Source: Bacteroidota bacterium
GTDB lineage: Bacteria > Bacteroidota > Ignavibacteria > UBA10030
NCBI GenBank assembly: GCA_026416125.1
Contig: JAOAFT010000005.1
Span: forward strand, 56,594-120,593
Direction of reading: 5' to 3'
DNA length: 64,000 nt
The translations under genes and the position numbers were made by a program. The notes under the pieces were generated by a model. It was not told the DNA's origin. It ran no database searches and saw only the letters and a program-made list of their open reading frames with translations. Of the stretch, positions 43,274 to 52,133 are shown piece by piece; the stretch's first letter is position 1, and each line of letters opens with the position of its first letter.

Positions 43274-45607
43274 ATGAGTGAGCTTCTCTATGGACATAAC
43301 CCTGAACCTGGTATTGTCGCTGTACACCATGTAACAGACCAGCACATACGAATTTACAAACGTGTAGAGGGAAAAATTCAACATGTTGATGTTGAGTTTT
43401 TTCCCTTTTTTTTTCTTACCGATAAATTCCTGCTCGCTAATTTTTCTAAACAATACTGGCTTAAAGAACTCCATGGAACAAATCCATTTCGTTACATTGC
43501 TGTATTTCGTCGGTGGAGCGACATGTGGGATGCTGTTCACCATGCCGTTAAATCCTACAGTGAAATCATCCACAAACGTATTTCTTCCTATACTGAAATA
43601 CCATCCATATTTCTTAGAAATGATCCAGTATATCAATTCCTTCTACAATCCGGAATTACATTATTCAAAGGTTTGCAATATGATAATCTCAAAATCACAT
43701 GGATCGACCTCCAAAAAGTAGAGAGCACAATTGATTCAAAAAAAAGAAAAACACATACAACACCACACTTTTGTTTAACAGCTCTAACAAACGATGGATT
43801 AACATTCAAACAAAGTTCAAAAAAACACAACATTAAAAAAGTCATCAATGATTTTATCCGTTTCATTTGCGTTTCTGATCCAGACATACTCATAGGAGAA
43901 AATCTTACCGGGGATATTTTCCCATTTCTCATAAATATAAGCTCATCCTTGAATATACCATTACCACTTGGACGGGATATGTCTCCACCTCGGCACCGTA
44001 CCAATCGCCTCCCATTCTATACAACAGAAACATTCAGCAATCCTATTGAAATCATAGGACGTCACACACTTGATATTTATCCCATTGTTAAAACTTTTGA
44101 ACACCACCTTCCAAGTAACGATTTAATCTCTCTTGACTCTCTTGCAGAAGCTGTAGGATATTTTACAAACATTAACAACACTGATTTTATAAGTAAAGAT
44201 TCTCGAGAAAAATGTCCAAACGTTATCTCGGAACGTTCTATATCCAGAGTCAATATCCTTAAAGATCTTACCAACAAATATCTTCCGCTCGCTATACACA
44301 TAGCTCAACTCTGCCCTCTTCCTCTTTCAACTATACTACAGCTCAATGACTGTTATTATATTGAGTCTATAGTAATCCGTGAGTACATACGACATCGGCA
44401 TTCTCTTCCCCAGCACCAAATTCTCGCAAAACAATACTTTCACCATTCCGAAATATTTCAAACTGGCATATTTCAAAACATTCTCTACCTAAAAATAGAA
44501 TCGCTCTATTACACAGCTATAAAAAAAATTCAAATTACTCCGCAATCGGACCAATTAAATATTGTCCGGGAACTTCGAACAACTATTGAGCACAAAATTT
44601 CTCAAGAAGTTGAATATTTTACACCACAAGTGAAAGTTCTTCTAATACTTCTCAATGCTCTTCCGCTCATGGTGGGGAATCCTCGAACGCTATTTAACGA
44701 CAATTCTAACGCAGAGGTTGCACATGAGTCAACAACCTCCCTTCTCCATACTATTGTGCAAACGTTAGATCGTTTCAATATTATTCCATTACACCTAGAG
44801 CGAGATACTCTTTACGTTGCCCTTCCCGATAATGTAAAAGGTATTAAAGAAGAAGAGGCTCTCTTGGAACGAATTAATGCTTCACTTATTCCACCTCTTT
44901 CTCTTACACGCATCCATTCATACAAAGCAATGCTCTCTCATCGCCGTCGGAGTTTTGCATTACTCCACCACAACCAGAAATTAACCATTGCTGGAACGTC
45001 CCTCTATAACAAGAATGCAGAGCCATTCTTACGTCTATTTACCATAGAGTGTATACGAGGCCTTCTTGAAAACGATTTTGTAAGACTTCATGAATGCTAC
45101 ATCCATTACTATACTTCAATCATTAATCATTCATGGAGTCCCATGGACTTTTGTAGAATTGAGGTAGCTAAAATGAGCTTACATGAGTATATAGCTTCTT
45201 TGAAAAATCCTAACGCTATCCCTACACCAGGCATGGAAGCTGCAGTAAGAGCTATGCGAAACGTTAAACCAGGTGACCATATAGTTTACTTCATCGGTGG
45301 TACGCATGCAGATGTAAAAGTCACAGAACACTCCATCCTTATCGATGAATGGAATCCTCTATCTCCGAATGAAAATACAGCATTTTACATTGCTCGACTT
45401 CGAGATGTTATCGATCGATTTAAAGAATTCTTCTCACCTACAACTTTTGAATCTGTTTTTAGTCTTGATTCTCTGTTTCAAATTGAATCATCATTAGCAC
45501 TTCGAGTGAAACGCTCTACATTTATACCTAAATCAACACACGATAACCAACTTCTCTATATCGAACAGCCAAGAATCGAGCTTGATCAATCTGATAGTTC
45601 AAATTAA
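43274..45607 (+). CDS. Family-B DNA polymerase homologue with degenerate catalytic motifs
   Basis: The 777-residue protein follows the layout of bacterial family-B polymerases: N-terminal domain, exonuclease-like domain, palm/fingers and thumb. The motif positions are recognisable but altered. Exo I has D145-L-Q147 instead of DxE, Exo II lacks the FD of NxxxFD, and Exo III has Asn for Tyr. Motif A reads LK407-IESLYY where DxxSLYP is expected. Motif B reads L457-ILL-N461-ALPL where KxxxNSxYG is expected. Motif C reads E509-RDTLYV where DTDxxY is expected. All three metal-binding or nucleotide-binding sites are thus damaged although the frame is uninterrupted. It probably lacks polymerase and exonuclease activity. 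It starts 7 bases after slipin, in the same operon. A structural or DNA-binding role is inference. Confidence 0.72.
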   Translation: MSELLYGHNPEPGIVAVHHVTDQHIRIYKRVEGKIQHVDVEFFPFFFLTDKFLLANFSKQYWLKELHGTNPFRYIAVFRRWSDMWDAVHHAVKSYSEIIHKRISSYTEIPSIFLRNDPVYQFLLQSGITLFKGLQYDNLKITWIDLQKVESTIDSKKRKTHTTPHFCLTALTNDGLTFKQSSKKHNIKKVINDFIRFICVSDPDILIGENLTGDIFPFLINISSSLNIPLPLGRDMSPPRHRTNRLPFYTTETFSNPIEIIGRHTLDIYPIVKTFEHHLPSNDLISLDSLAEAVGYFTNINNTDFISKDSREKCPNVISERSISRVNILKDLTNKYLPLAIHIAQLCPLPLSTILQLNDCYYIESIVIREYIRHRHSLPQHQILAKQYFHHSEIFQTGIFQNILYLKIESLYYTAIKKIQITPQSDQLNIVRELRTTIEHKISQEVEYFTPQVKVLLILLNALPLMVGNPRTLFNDNSNAEVAHESTTSLLHTIVQTLDRFNIIPLHLERDTLYVALPDNVKGIKEEEALLERINASLIPPLSLTRIHSYKAMLSHRRRSFALLHHNQKLTIAGTSLYNKNAEPFLRLFTIECIRGLLENDFVRLHECYIHYYTSIINHSWSPMDFCRIEVAKMSLHEYIASLKNPNAIPTPGMEAAVRAMRNVKPGDHIVYFIGGTHADVKVTEHSILIDEWNPLSPNENTAFYIARLRDVIDRFKEFFSPTTFESVFSLDSLFQIESSLALRVKRSTFIPKSTHDNQLLYIEQPRIELDQSDSSN

Positions 45608-45626
45608 TCTAAATCACATCTAGTGC

Positions 45627-45655
45627 TTGCTTTTTTCAATGTTGAATTGTACAAT
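45627..45655 (+). promoter_or_regulatory. Candidate promoter and long leader of the cold-shock gene
   Basis: TTGCTT (45627-45632), a 17-base spacer and TACAAT (45650-45655) resemble a sigma-70 promoter. It would give a 5' leader of roughly 205 bases up to the ATG at 45869, similar to the long leaders of cold-shock mRNAs. No other gene is seen in 45608-45868. Confidence 0.35.
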
Positions 45656-45868
45656 TGGATTGTAATTCACTGCACCGATTTTGTTGTATGCGTGGAGGTG
45701 TTCTGTAGGCAGTAACGATGTTTGAAATGTTGTTGTAGTATGGTTTCGATGCTCACATTTGCGTTTTTCTTTCCCACCACGTTACACGCTTCGCAGGTAC
45801 ACAGACGTCCATTGTCTTAGTAACAAAATTTCGGTGTGATGTTTAACAGTTGACGGGAAGTGACGTCT

Positions 45869-46072
45869 ATGGAACAGGGTACAGTAAAGTGGTTTAATAA
45901 TGCCAAAGGGTATGGATTTATCAAGCGGCAATCTGGCGAAGATGTCTTTGTGCATTATAAATCCATCAACTCCGAAGGTTATAAAACACTCGCAGAAGGT
46001 GATAAAGTAGAATTCGAAGTTGAGCAAGGACCAAAAGGTTTACAAGCAGTAAAAGTAACTAAGCTCACCTAA
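45869..46072 (+). CDS. Cold-shock domain protein
   Basis: This 67-residue single-domain protein binds single-stranded RNA/DNA and melts mRNA structure. The RNP1 motif KGYGFIKR and RNP2 motif DVFVHY are intact, preceded by GTVKWFN. GGGAAG lies about 9 bases before the ATG at 45869; a GTG nine bases upstream would add three residues and place the SD inside the frame. It is downstream of the polymerase homologue but has its own long leader and a possible promoter, so it is probably transcribed alone. Which csp paralogue it is cannot be told. Confidence 0.95.
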   Translation: MEQGTVKWFNNAKGYGFIKRQSGEDVFVHYKSINSEGYKTLAEGDKVEFEVEQGPKGLQAVKVTKLT

Positions 46073-46168
46073 TACATACTAAAAACAAAGGATATTCCTC
46101 TAGGGTTATTTTCTGTGTTGAGCAATTGTTTTTATCGAACAGAAACTAACTCAGGGGAGTACTCTTTA

Positions 46169-46780
46169 CTATAAGAGTGGAACTTTTGTCTTAGAAGTAG
46201 TTTGTAGTATTTGCCGAAGTAGTGTATAAAAGCGAGCCAAGGGAAAACCAACAACATTGTAGTAACACCCATTGATACGATCAATGAACACAGCACCATA
46301 GTCATCTTGTATACCATATGCTCCCGCTTTGTCCATTGGTGACCCAGATTTGACATACCGTTCAATTTCATCTTGTTCTAAAGCACGAAAGTGAACCTCC
46401 GTTTTTTCAACAGCAGTCTGTTTCACCATCGTTTCAGCATCAACTAGTGCAATCCCTGTGTAAACATAGTGAGACTTATTACTCAATAAATGCAGCATCC
46501 GTTTTGCATCAGTTGGCGATTTAGGTTTTCCCAAAATATGATGATTGCATACAACGATTGTATCTGCACCAATTATAATACCTTTTCTAACCCGTTTTGC
46601 AACTTTAAGTGCCTTCTTTAAGGCTAACTGTTCAACATTTTCAGCGGGAGTGTAGCGTTTATTAAAAACTTCACGAATATGAGCCGGCATCACTCTGAAT
46701 CGTAAGCCAAGTTGCTTTAGCAGCTTTTTCCTTCTTGGGGATTGCGATGCGAGCACAAGAGGTACATGTATATCCATCAT
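46169..46780 (-). CDS. Maf-family nucleotide pyrophosphatase
   Basis: Maf proteins hydrolyse non-canonical or canonical NTPs such as dTTP/UTP (YhdE type) or m7GTP (YceF type) to monophosphates. The 203-residue protein has the N-terminal LVLASQSPRRKKLL loop, the catalytic GADTIV with the conserved Asp, GKPKSPTDAKRML, VYTGIALVD and the YVKSGSPMDKAGAYGIQ signature. It matches the YhdE-like subgroup better than YceF by the SGSPMDKAGAYGIQ motif. Two adjacent ATG codons (46780 and 46777) are candidate starts; no SD is visible because a terminator hairpin lies just upstream. Confidence 0.93.
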   Translation of the reverse strand: MMDIHVPLVLASQSPRRKKLLKQLGLRFRVMPAHIREVFNKRYTPAENVEQLALKKALKVAKRVRKGIIIGADTIVVCNHHILGKPKSPTDAKRMLHLLSNKSHYVYTGIALVDAETMVKQTAVEKTEVHFRALEQDEIERYVKSGSPMDKAGAYGIQDDYGAVFIDRINGCYYNVVGFPLARFYTLLRQILQTTSKTKVPLL

Positions 46781-46783
46781 AAA

Positions 46784-46817
46784 CAAAAAAAGCGATTCTT
46801 AAAAGTAAATCGCTTAC
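46784..46817 (-). terminator. Rho-independent terminator after the FN3 protein gene
   Basis: On the minus strand an 8-bp stem (AAGCGATT pairing with AATCGCTT; 46808-46815 with 46790-46797) and a 10-base loop is followed by a run of T residues. It lies between the FN3 gene stop (46851) and the maf start. Confidence 0.75.
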
Positions 46818-46850
46818 TCATCAAGGATAAAGATAGAAGTAAATGGAACT

Positions 46851-47258
46851 CTAACGGAACATTGCTTTAATGCTACCCCATGTCCGGCGAGCTGTCGAAC
46901 TGAGGTACGATACAGTACAAATAGATGAATGACTTTGGCTGTTGTCAGTGAATATAACTATCACTTTATAGTAATAAATTGATGCTTCAGCTTTAAACAC
47001 TGAACGGTCAATAAATTCGTACTGGGAATTATTACCTTTTGGGAAAACTGAAGCAACGTGTATAAAGACAGCTCCTTGTCCGCCACTTCGCCAAATTTGA
47101 TACTCTTTTACTCCACTTTCATCGCCACTCTTCCATTGCACTACAATGTTATCACCAGAAGTACGCGCAGTAGGACCCTCAATTATAACTTGCCCCCCTA
47201 ATGCAAGAATACTCCCTACAAACGCAATAAGTACTATTGAGTTAAACTTCTTAACCAT
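46851..47258 (-). CDS. Small secreted fibronectin type III-like protein
   Basis: The 135-residue protein has a signal peptide (about residues 1-22) and one FN3-like beta sandwich: NIVVQWKSGDESGVKEYQIWRS, FIDRSVFKAEASIYYYKVIV and SICTVSYL follow the FN3 strand pattern, with the buried Trp in strand B and a Tyr in strand F. A basic tail ends it (ARRTWGSIKAMFR). A single free-standing FN3 domain with a conserved-looking tail suggests an envelope-anchored or binding module, but I know no defined function. It is monocistronic, bounded by the DMT gene upstream and a terminator downstream. Confidence 0.6.
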   Translation of the reverse strand: MVKKFNSIVLIAFVGSILALGGQVIIEGPTARTSGDNIVVQWKSGDESGVKEYQIWRSGGQGAVFIHVASVFPKGNNSQYEFIDRSVFKAEASIYYYKVIVIFTDNSQSHSSICTVSYLSSTARRTWGSIKAMFR

Positions 47259-47333
47259 ACATTCATAACATAAAACTTATGATTGAAAAACTCAAGTACT
47301 TTTTTTCAATCAATGATATTCCTGTGTTATACG

Positions 47334-48203
47334 TCAATTACGATATTGCTCTCTGTCGAATAGTTGGCTTACCAAAACACCAACTATCGTGAGAATACCA
47401 CCAATAACTCCACTAGTAGTTGGAGCTTCTCCCAAGATTACAAATGCAAAGCAGGTTGCAATAACTGGTTCCAAAGAAAAAATGATCGCACTTCTGCTGG
47501 GAGTTGTATCCTTTTGATAGTTCGCTTGTAAAAAAAGAGCAAGAATTGTTGGAACCAGCGTTAAGTATAGTAACACTAATACATCGTCAAGTTTTAGTTC
47601 TTTCGGAGGGGGTTCAATAAATGTGAAAGGCAACGTTAATAAAGACGTAATGAAAAATTGCATGAATGTTAAGTGTACTGGGCTATAGCGTTTACTACAC
47701 GAATCAAGCAAAACAATATACAATCCAAAAGTAACTGCACAAAGCAATGTTAACAGATCACCAAAATTTATTCCCTCAGTTTGAGGTGAGGTGAGAAGAT
47801 ACAATCCAATAACGACAATAACTACACCTACCCCTGTTGCACTACTCGGCATCCTTTTTTGGAGAATAAATTGGAATAGTGGAGCAAAGATCACCATCAA
47901 TCCTGTAATAAAAGCGGACTTCGATGCAGTAGTGAACGTTAAACCAAAAGTTTGTGTAATAAAACCAATGAATAACAATATACCAAGTATACTTCCTGCT
48001 CGTATTGAACCACTCGTTAGATTCTTAACCTTTGTCCACGAAATAATACCAAAAAAAAGTGTTGCTAAAAAAAACCGATAAAGTAAGTAGTGAAAAACTG
48101 GAATTGAATTAAACAAGTACTTCGTGAGCGCAAAAGTACTTCCCCACGCGATCGTCAGTGAAAGTAGTACAAGTTCTGCTCGGAGCCTTTTGTTTACTTT
48201 CAT
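47334..48203 (-). CDS. EamA/DMT-family transporter
   Basis: The 289-residue inner-membrane protein has ten predicted membrane segments in two EamA repeats of about 140 residues (first: SLTIAWGSTFALTKYLF; second: GDLLTLLCAVTFGLYIVLLD). The second repeat ends with the typical SLEPVIATCFAFVILGE and GVIGGILTIVGVL. Such proteins export metabolites, often amino acids; the substrate here is unknown. The start overlaps the stop of the DUF362 gene (ATGA), so it is the last gene of the purF operon. Confidence 0.9.
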   Translation of the reverse strand: MKVNKRLRAELVLLSLTIAWGSTFALTKYLFNSIPVFHYLLYRFFLATLFFGIISWTKVKNLTSGSIRAGSILGILLFIGFITQTFGLTFTTASKSAFITGLMVIFAPLFQFILQKRMPSSATGVGVVIVVIGLYLLTSPQTEGINFGDLLTLLCAVTFGLYIVLLDSCSKRYSPVHLTFMQFFITSLLTLPFTFIEPPPKELKLDDVLVLLYLTLVPTILALFLQANYQKDTTPSRSAIIFSLEPVIATCFAFVILGEAPTTSGVIGGILTIVGVLVSQLFDREQYRN

Positions 48204-49351
48204 ATTTCCTCACTGAGAGCGGTGTACTGTTGAAACAATCGCCCCCACTGAGAATTCTCTTTCCACTGTTCAAAAACTTTTTTGTCCTTGAACGGCCATC
48301 GATAGTAATCATGGTAGATTTCTGAAGCAGCAACAAACAAGTGTACGAGCGGTGTTCGGAAGAAAAAGTGTTGTAACCGTTTAAGAGGTCCAAACCACAA
48401 TATATCCCCTGCCTTGCTGACAGCATTATCCCCTACACGAAATTGCCAATTTTCATTTGACAAATCGTCACCAACAATTACAATATCCCTCGGGTTGCCA
48501 CATCCCAAATTGCGGAGATGAGCAAGGCGAATGTAAGGAATTGAGAGAGGATCAAAACCCATCAATTTTGCAGCAACAGCATCGATTGCAACTTGATCTG
48601 CACTACAGAGAATGACATTTTTTTCGACAGGATACATCGTACGCGGTCCAGGTCCATTGCCTGCTGTAGTACCATCCATCACTGCAAAAATTCCAGTATG
48701 GATCTCTTTTTGAATTGTCAACAGATCAACGAGTGTTTCGTGAATCCATGTATGTGTGTAGTGCCGTAATGTATTTAACAACCCACCAAAAGCATTTTTC
48801 ATTGCACCTGTAGTAGTTGTATAGATATGGCACTTAACAGTAGGAAGATGAACTATATTTTTTCCGAAAAAGAAATCCGGCAATAATATTCCTCCTTCAA
48901 AGATTTGATCCAGAACAAGAAGTGTATGTTTAGGGGTATAAGGAACCCATTTCATGTCTTCATTTTTAAAATTAAAAAGAACAGGCACTTGATATTTTTT
49001 AAAAATGGGTACATAGTTATTTAGGTCTTCACCTTTGAATGCATCTGTAACAACCGTTTTATTTTGAACAGAGACAAGGTCAGTGTAACCAGAGTTTCGT
49101 AAAGCAAGTATTGTACCTTCAAGTTGCCATGGTGTTGTATTTGCACCAGGAAAAGGAAAGTGCCAGGAGATGTTATCTTTGAGTATGGTTGTTACATTTT
49201 TCAAAAGTGCTTGGTCGACTTGAGCAAGTTCCAAACATCGTTGAATATCTTGAAGTACTGTTGCTGAATTTGTTCGGACAACAGCTACTCGTGGGGGAAA
49301 AGATGGCATGTCATAAAGAGGCGTTGGTGATTTTGGTGTTGGAAATTTCAT
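48200..49351 (-). CDS. DUF362-domain protein
   Basis: The 383-residue protein carries the DUF362 domain: RVAVVRTNSATV near the N-terminus, INLPTVK-like segment IVHLPTVKCHIYTTTTGAMKN, FGGLLNTLRHYTHTW, VMDGTTAGNGPGPR and ADQVAIDAVAAKLMGFDP. DUF362 proteins often accompany iron-sulfur domains, but none is visible here. A function is not established. It overlaps UbiA upstream and the transporter downstream by four bases each (ATGA), strongly suggesting translational coupling. Confidence 0.82.
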   Translation of the reverse strand: MKFPTPKSPTPLYDMPSFPPRVAVVRTNSATVLQDIQRCLELAQVDQALLKNVTTILKDNISWHFPFPGANTTPWQLEGTILALRNSGYTDLVSVQNKTVVTDAFKGEDLNNYVPIFKKYQVPVLFNFKNEDMKWVPYTPKHTLLVLDQIFEGGILLPDFFFGKNIVHLPTVKCHIYTTTTGAMKNAFGGLLNTLRHYTHTWIHETLVDLLTIQKEIHTGIFAVMDGTTAGNGPGPRTMYPVEKNVILCSADQVAIDAVAAKLMGFDPLSIPYIRLAHLRNLGCGNPRDIVIVGDDLSNENWQFRVGDNAVSKAGDILWFGPLKRLQHFFFRTPLVHLFVAASEIYHDYYRWPFKDKKVFEQWKENSQWGRLFQQYTALSEEI

Positions 49352-50259
49352 GGCTTGCCAGCACTTACAATATCATTGAAGTAAATAATAATAATACATA
49401 CAATAAACCATGCTCCTATAGTAAATAACAATGGCCTATCTGTTAAGATTATATGTGTGGGATTATCTTCGATATTATTGTTTCTAATAAGATACATATA
49501 ACGAAACACGCCAAAAAGCACAAAAACAGTGGTAAAAATGAGATTTTCTGTTTTGAATACCGCTATTGTCCTCTCTGCAACAGTGTAGAGTGCATAGGAG
49601 ATTGCTACACCAGCAGCAGCTATTGTTATGAGTTGATCTAAAAAGTCTACTGTGTAAAATTGCAACACTATCCTTGCGTGTTTTTCGCAACCTTTTCCAT
49701 GGGATGTTAAAACAAGTTCACTCCGTCGCTTCGATATCGCTAGGAATAGCGAAAGGAAAAGCGTACAGAGAACAAGCCAATGAGATATTACAACGTTTAT
49801 AACATAGGCTCCTGCTAACACACGTAACATAAATCCCGTTGCTATGATAAACACATCCACAAGTACAACACTTTTCAAGTAGTATGAATAGAAGATATTT
49901 ACTAACATGTACAACCCAATAATAATTTTAACCGTGGTAGTTAAAGTAATACTGAATCCTACTGCTAAAATAAAAATAAAAACAGCAAGCATTAAAGCTT
50001 CAACTGGACGTACAGCTCCCGATGCAATCGGTCGATTCTTTTTTATTGGATGGAGTGCATCTTCTTCCTTATCAATGATATCATTGATAATGTAAACGAA
50101 ACTCGATGCGAATGAAAAAGCGCCAAATGCTTGAAGTGCTTCCAATACATATTCAGCTTCAAAAAGGTGCTTCGAAAAAATTAGCGGTGCAAGGAGAAAA
50201 ACATTCTTTGCCCACTGCTCACACCGTATCAACCGAAGATACAACTTTATCGTATTCAC
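49348..50259 (-). CDS. UbiA-family prenyltransferase (decaprenyl-phosphate phosphoribosyltransferase-like)
   Basis: The 303-residue protein has about nine membrane helices and the two Asp-rich UbiA motifs. The first is NDIIDKEEDALHPIKKNRPI, which matches the decaprenyl-phosphate 5-phosphoribosyltransferase group (NDxxDxxxDxxHPxKxxRPIASG); the second is near SKRRSELVL. That enzyme moves phosphoribose from PRPP to a polyprenyl phosphate. The gene lies 16 bases after mutL and overlaps DUF362. A homogentisate or DGGGP-type enzyme is less likely because of the HPxKKNRPIASG signature. The final lipid product is unknown. Confidence 0.85.
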   Translation of the reverse strand: MNTIKLYLRLIRCEQWAKNVFLLAPLIFSKHLFEAEYVLEALQAFGAFSFASSFVYIINDIIDKEEDALHPIKKNRPIASGAVRPVEALMLAVFIFILAVGFSITLTTTVKIIIGLYMLVNIFYSYYLKSVVLVDVFIIATGFMLRVLAGAYVINVVISHWLVLCTLFLSLFLAISKRRSELVLTSHGKGCEKHARIVLQFYTVDFLDQLITIAAAGVAISYALYTVAERTIAVFKTENLIFTTVFVLFGVFRYMYLIRNNNIEDNPTHIILTDRPLLFTIGAWFIVCIIIIYFNDIVSAGKP

Positions 50260-50275
50260 AATTTCTTACCTTCTT

Positions 50276-52111
50276 TCATGTTCTCCCAAATCTTTTGTCA
50301 AGTTCTTCCAGCGGTATTTTTATTAACACCGGTCGTCCGTGTGGACATACATACGGCATTTTCGTTAAGAAAAGTTGCTCAATAAGAACTAACATCTCCT
50401 GCGATGTCAAGGGATCGCCAGCTTTGATTGCTGCCTTACAGGCAAATGATTTAGCTAGATTATCATGAATGTCTCGAATCCCTGCGTGTTCATTGGCTTT
50501 ATATTCATCTAACACTTCTTGGAGAATCTTCCGTTCATTCCCGATACGAACATCTGCAGGAATACCTTCAAGCACAACCGTATTCTTGCCAAAGAGTTTA
50601 ACAACGAATCCTATTTGGGCCAAGTACGGTTGAAGTTCTTTTACCAACGCATACTCTGAAGGATGTAACTCGATTGTTTCTGGAAAAAGCAGCTGTTGCG
50701 ACGTCGGAAGGCTATTTTGAAAATTATTTAACACACGTTCATACAGAATTCTTTCGTGCGCGACATGTTGATCAACGATCATCAACCCTGATTTAATTGA
50801 AGAAATGATATACTTATTATGGACTTGCCAAAGCGTTTGACTACTTGCATACTGAAGTCCTCCACTATGTGGAATGATTTGATTACCCTCGAAATCAACT
50901 GTTATGTGTGGATGAGATACTGGTGCAATTGATTCTTCATAACCAAGAATAATTCCCCTTTGAGTTAATTGCTGATGAAGTCCATGCTCAGTTTTAATGG
51001 AAAAAATTGGAACTGTAGAATACTGAATCGGATGAGAAGTACTATTCTGTTTTTTTGTTCGTACCATCGAATCACCTTGCTCCACTGCACTCCCTTCTCG
51101 AATTGATACGTTAGGGATAATATCTCCTTCCGCTAAAGCACGCCGGACTGCTGAAAGCACAATTTTGAAAATATCCGATTCGTTTTCAAATTTTACTTCA
51201 TATTTCGATGGGTGTACATTGACATCGATCTTCCGTGGATTAATTGTCAAATATAGTATGAAAAATGGAAACACAGAGCTAGTAAGAAGGTGTTCATATG
51301 CTTGAAAAACAGCATGACTTATAAGTTTACTATAAATAAATCGACCATTCAGAAAAATATAGTGTTCAGCCCGATTTTTCCGAGCTAACTCAGGTGTTCC
51401 AATGAATCCATACAGTGAAAGGAATTCAAGTTCTTCTTTGACTTCTAGGAGTAATTCTGTTGTCCTTTTCCCAAAAATATTTTGAATTCTTTGAACATAG
51501 TTACTACTTTTCACATCAATGAGAACCTCATTGTCACTTGTGTACTTCCATCCAAGCCCTGGATATGCAAGCGCATAACGAACAACGACATCAGTTATAT
51601 TCCTCAATTCTGTTTGATTTGTTTTTAAAAAATTTCTTCTCGCAGGTGTATTGTAAAACAAATTCTTAACTGCTATAGATGTTCCAACATCGCATGATAC
51701 CTTACTCCGTTCTCTTATTTCATCGTTTTCAATTCGAATGAGTGTCCCGAGATCATCACCATGTTGGCGTGTTTTCATTTCAACATGAGACACTGCAGCA
51801 ATTGAAGCGAGCGCTTCTCCACGAAAACCAAGTGTTACAATATGCTCTAAGTCGTCTGTGGTACGAATTTTACTCGTCGCATGACGACGAAATGCCATTG
51901 AAGCATCTTCGTCTGACATTCCTTCACCGTCATCAATTACGTGGATGAGCGATTTCCCTGCCTCTCTTACATGGACATGAATTCTGGTTGCGCCTGCATC
52001 GATTGAATTCTCAATTAATTCTTTTACAACAGAGGCGGGCCGTTGTATTACTTCACCCGCTGCTATCTTGTTTGCGAGTTCCGGAGCCATGATTTGTATT
52101 TTTCGAGCCAT
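50276..52111 (-). CDS. mutL: DNA mismatch repair protein MutL
   Basis: MutL couples mismatch recognition by MutS to strand incision. From the ATG at 52111 it has 611 residues. The N-terminal GHKL ATPase shows ELIENSIDAGAT, IDDGEGM and TLGFRGEALASIAAVS; the C-terminal dimer domain has VDQHVAHERILYE, close to the metal-binding DQHAx2Ex4E endonuclease motif, plus ACKAAIKAGD and CPHGRP. It is thus probably a nicking MutL. The longer frame overlaps ftsY; homology begins at MARKIQIMAPELANKIAAGE. It lies between ftsY and ubiA in the purF operon. Confidence 0.95.
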   Translation of the reverse strand: MARKIQIMAPELANKIAAGEVIQRPASVVKELIENSIDAGATRIHVHVREAGKSLIHVIDDGEGMSDEDASMAFRRHATSKIRTTDDLEHIVTLGFRGEALASIAAVSHVEMKTRQHGDDLGTLIRIENDEIRERSKVSCDVGTSIAVKNLFYNTPARRNFLKTNQTELRNITDVVVRYALAYPGLGWKYTSDNEVLIDVKSSNYVQRIQNIFGKRTTELLLEVKEELEFLSLYGFIGTPELARKNRAEHYIFLNGRFIYSKLISHAVFQAYEHLLTSSVFPFFILYLTINPRKIDVNVHPSKYEVKFENESDIFKIVLSAVRRALAEGDIIPNVSIREGSAVEQGDSMVRTKKQNSTSHPIQYSTVPIFSIKTEHGLHQQLTQRGIILGYEESIAPVSHPHITVDFEGNQIIPHSGGLQYASSQTLWQVHNKYIISSIKSGLMIVDQHVAHERILYERVLNNFQNSLPTSQQLLFPETIELHPSEYALVKELQPYLAQIGFVVKLFGKNTVVLEGIPADVRIGNERKILQEVLDEYKANEHAGIRDIHDNLAKSFACKAAIKAGDPLTSQEMLVLIEQLFLTKMPYVCPHGRPVLIKIPLEELDKRFGRT

Positions 52112-52133
52112 TCTTGTACTCTTCTCGCTGATT

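Noticed and set aside
47281..47311. AT-rich hairpin GATTGAAAAA/TTTTTCAATC downstream of the EamA gene
   Set aside because: The stem has few G-C pairs and no clean T-run after it, so a terminator call is too weak.
49348..50259. UbiA protein as archaeal-type DGGGP synthase partner of the GGGP synthase
   Set aside because: The HPIKKNRPIASG signature fits the phosphoribosyl-polyprenyl group better; no link to the distant GGGP gene is visible.
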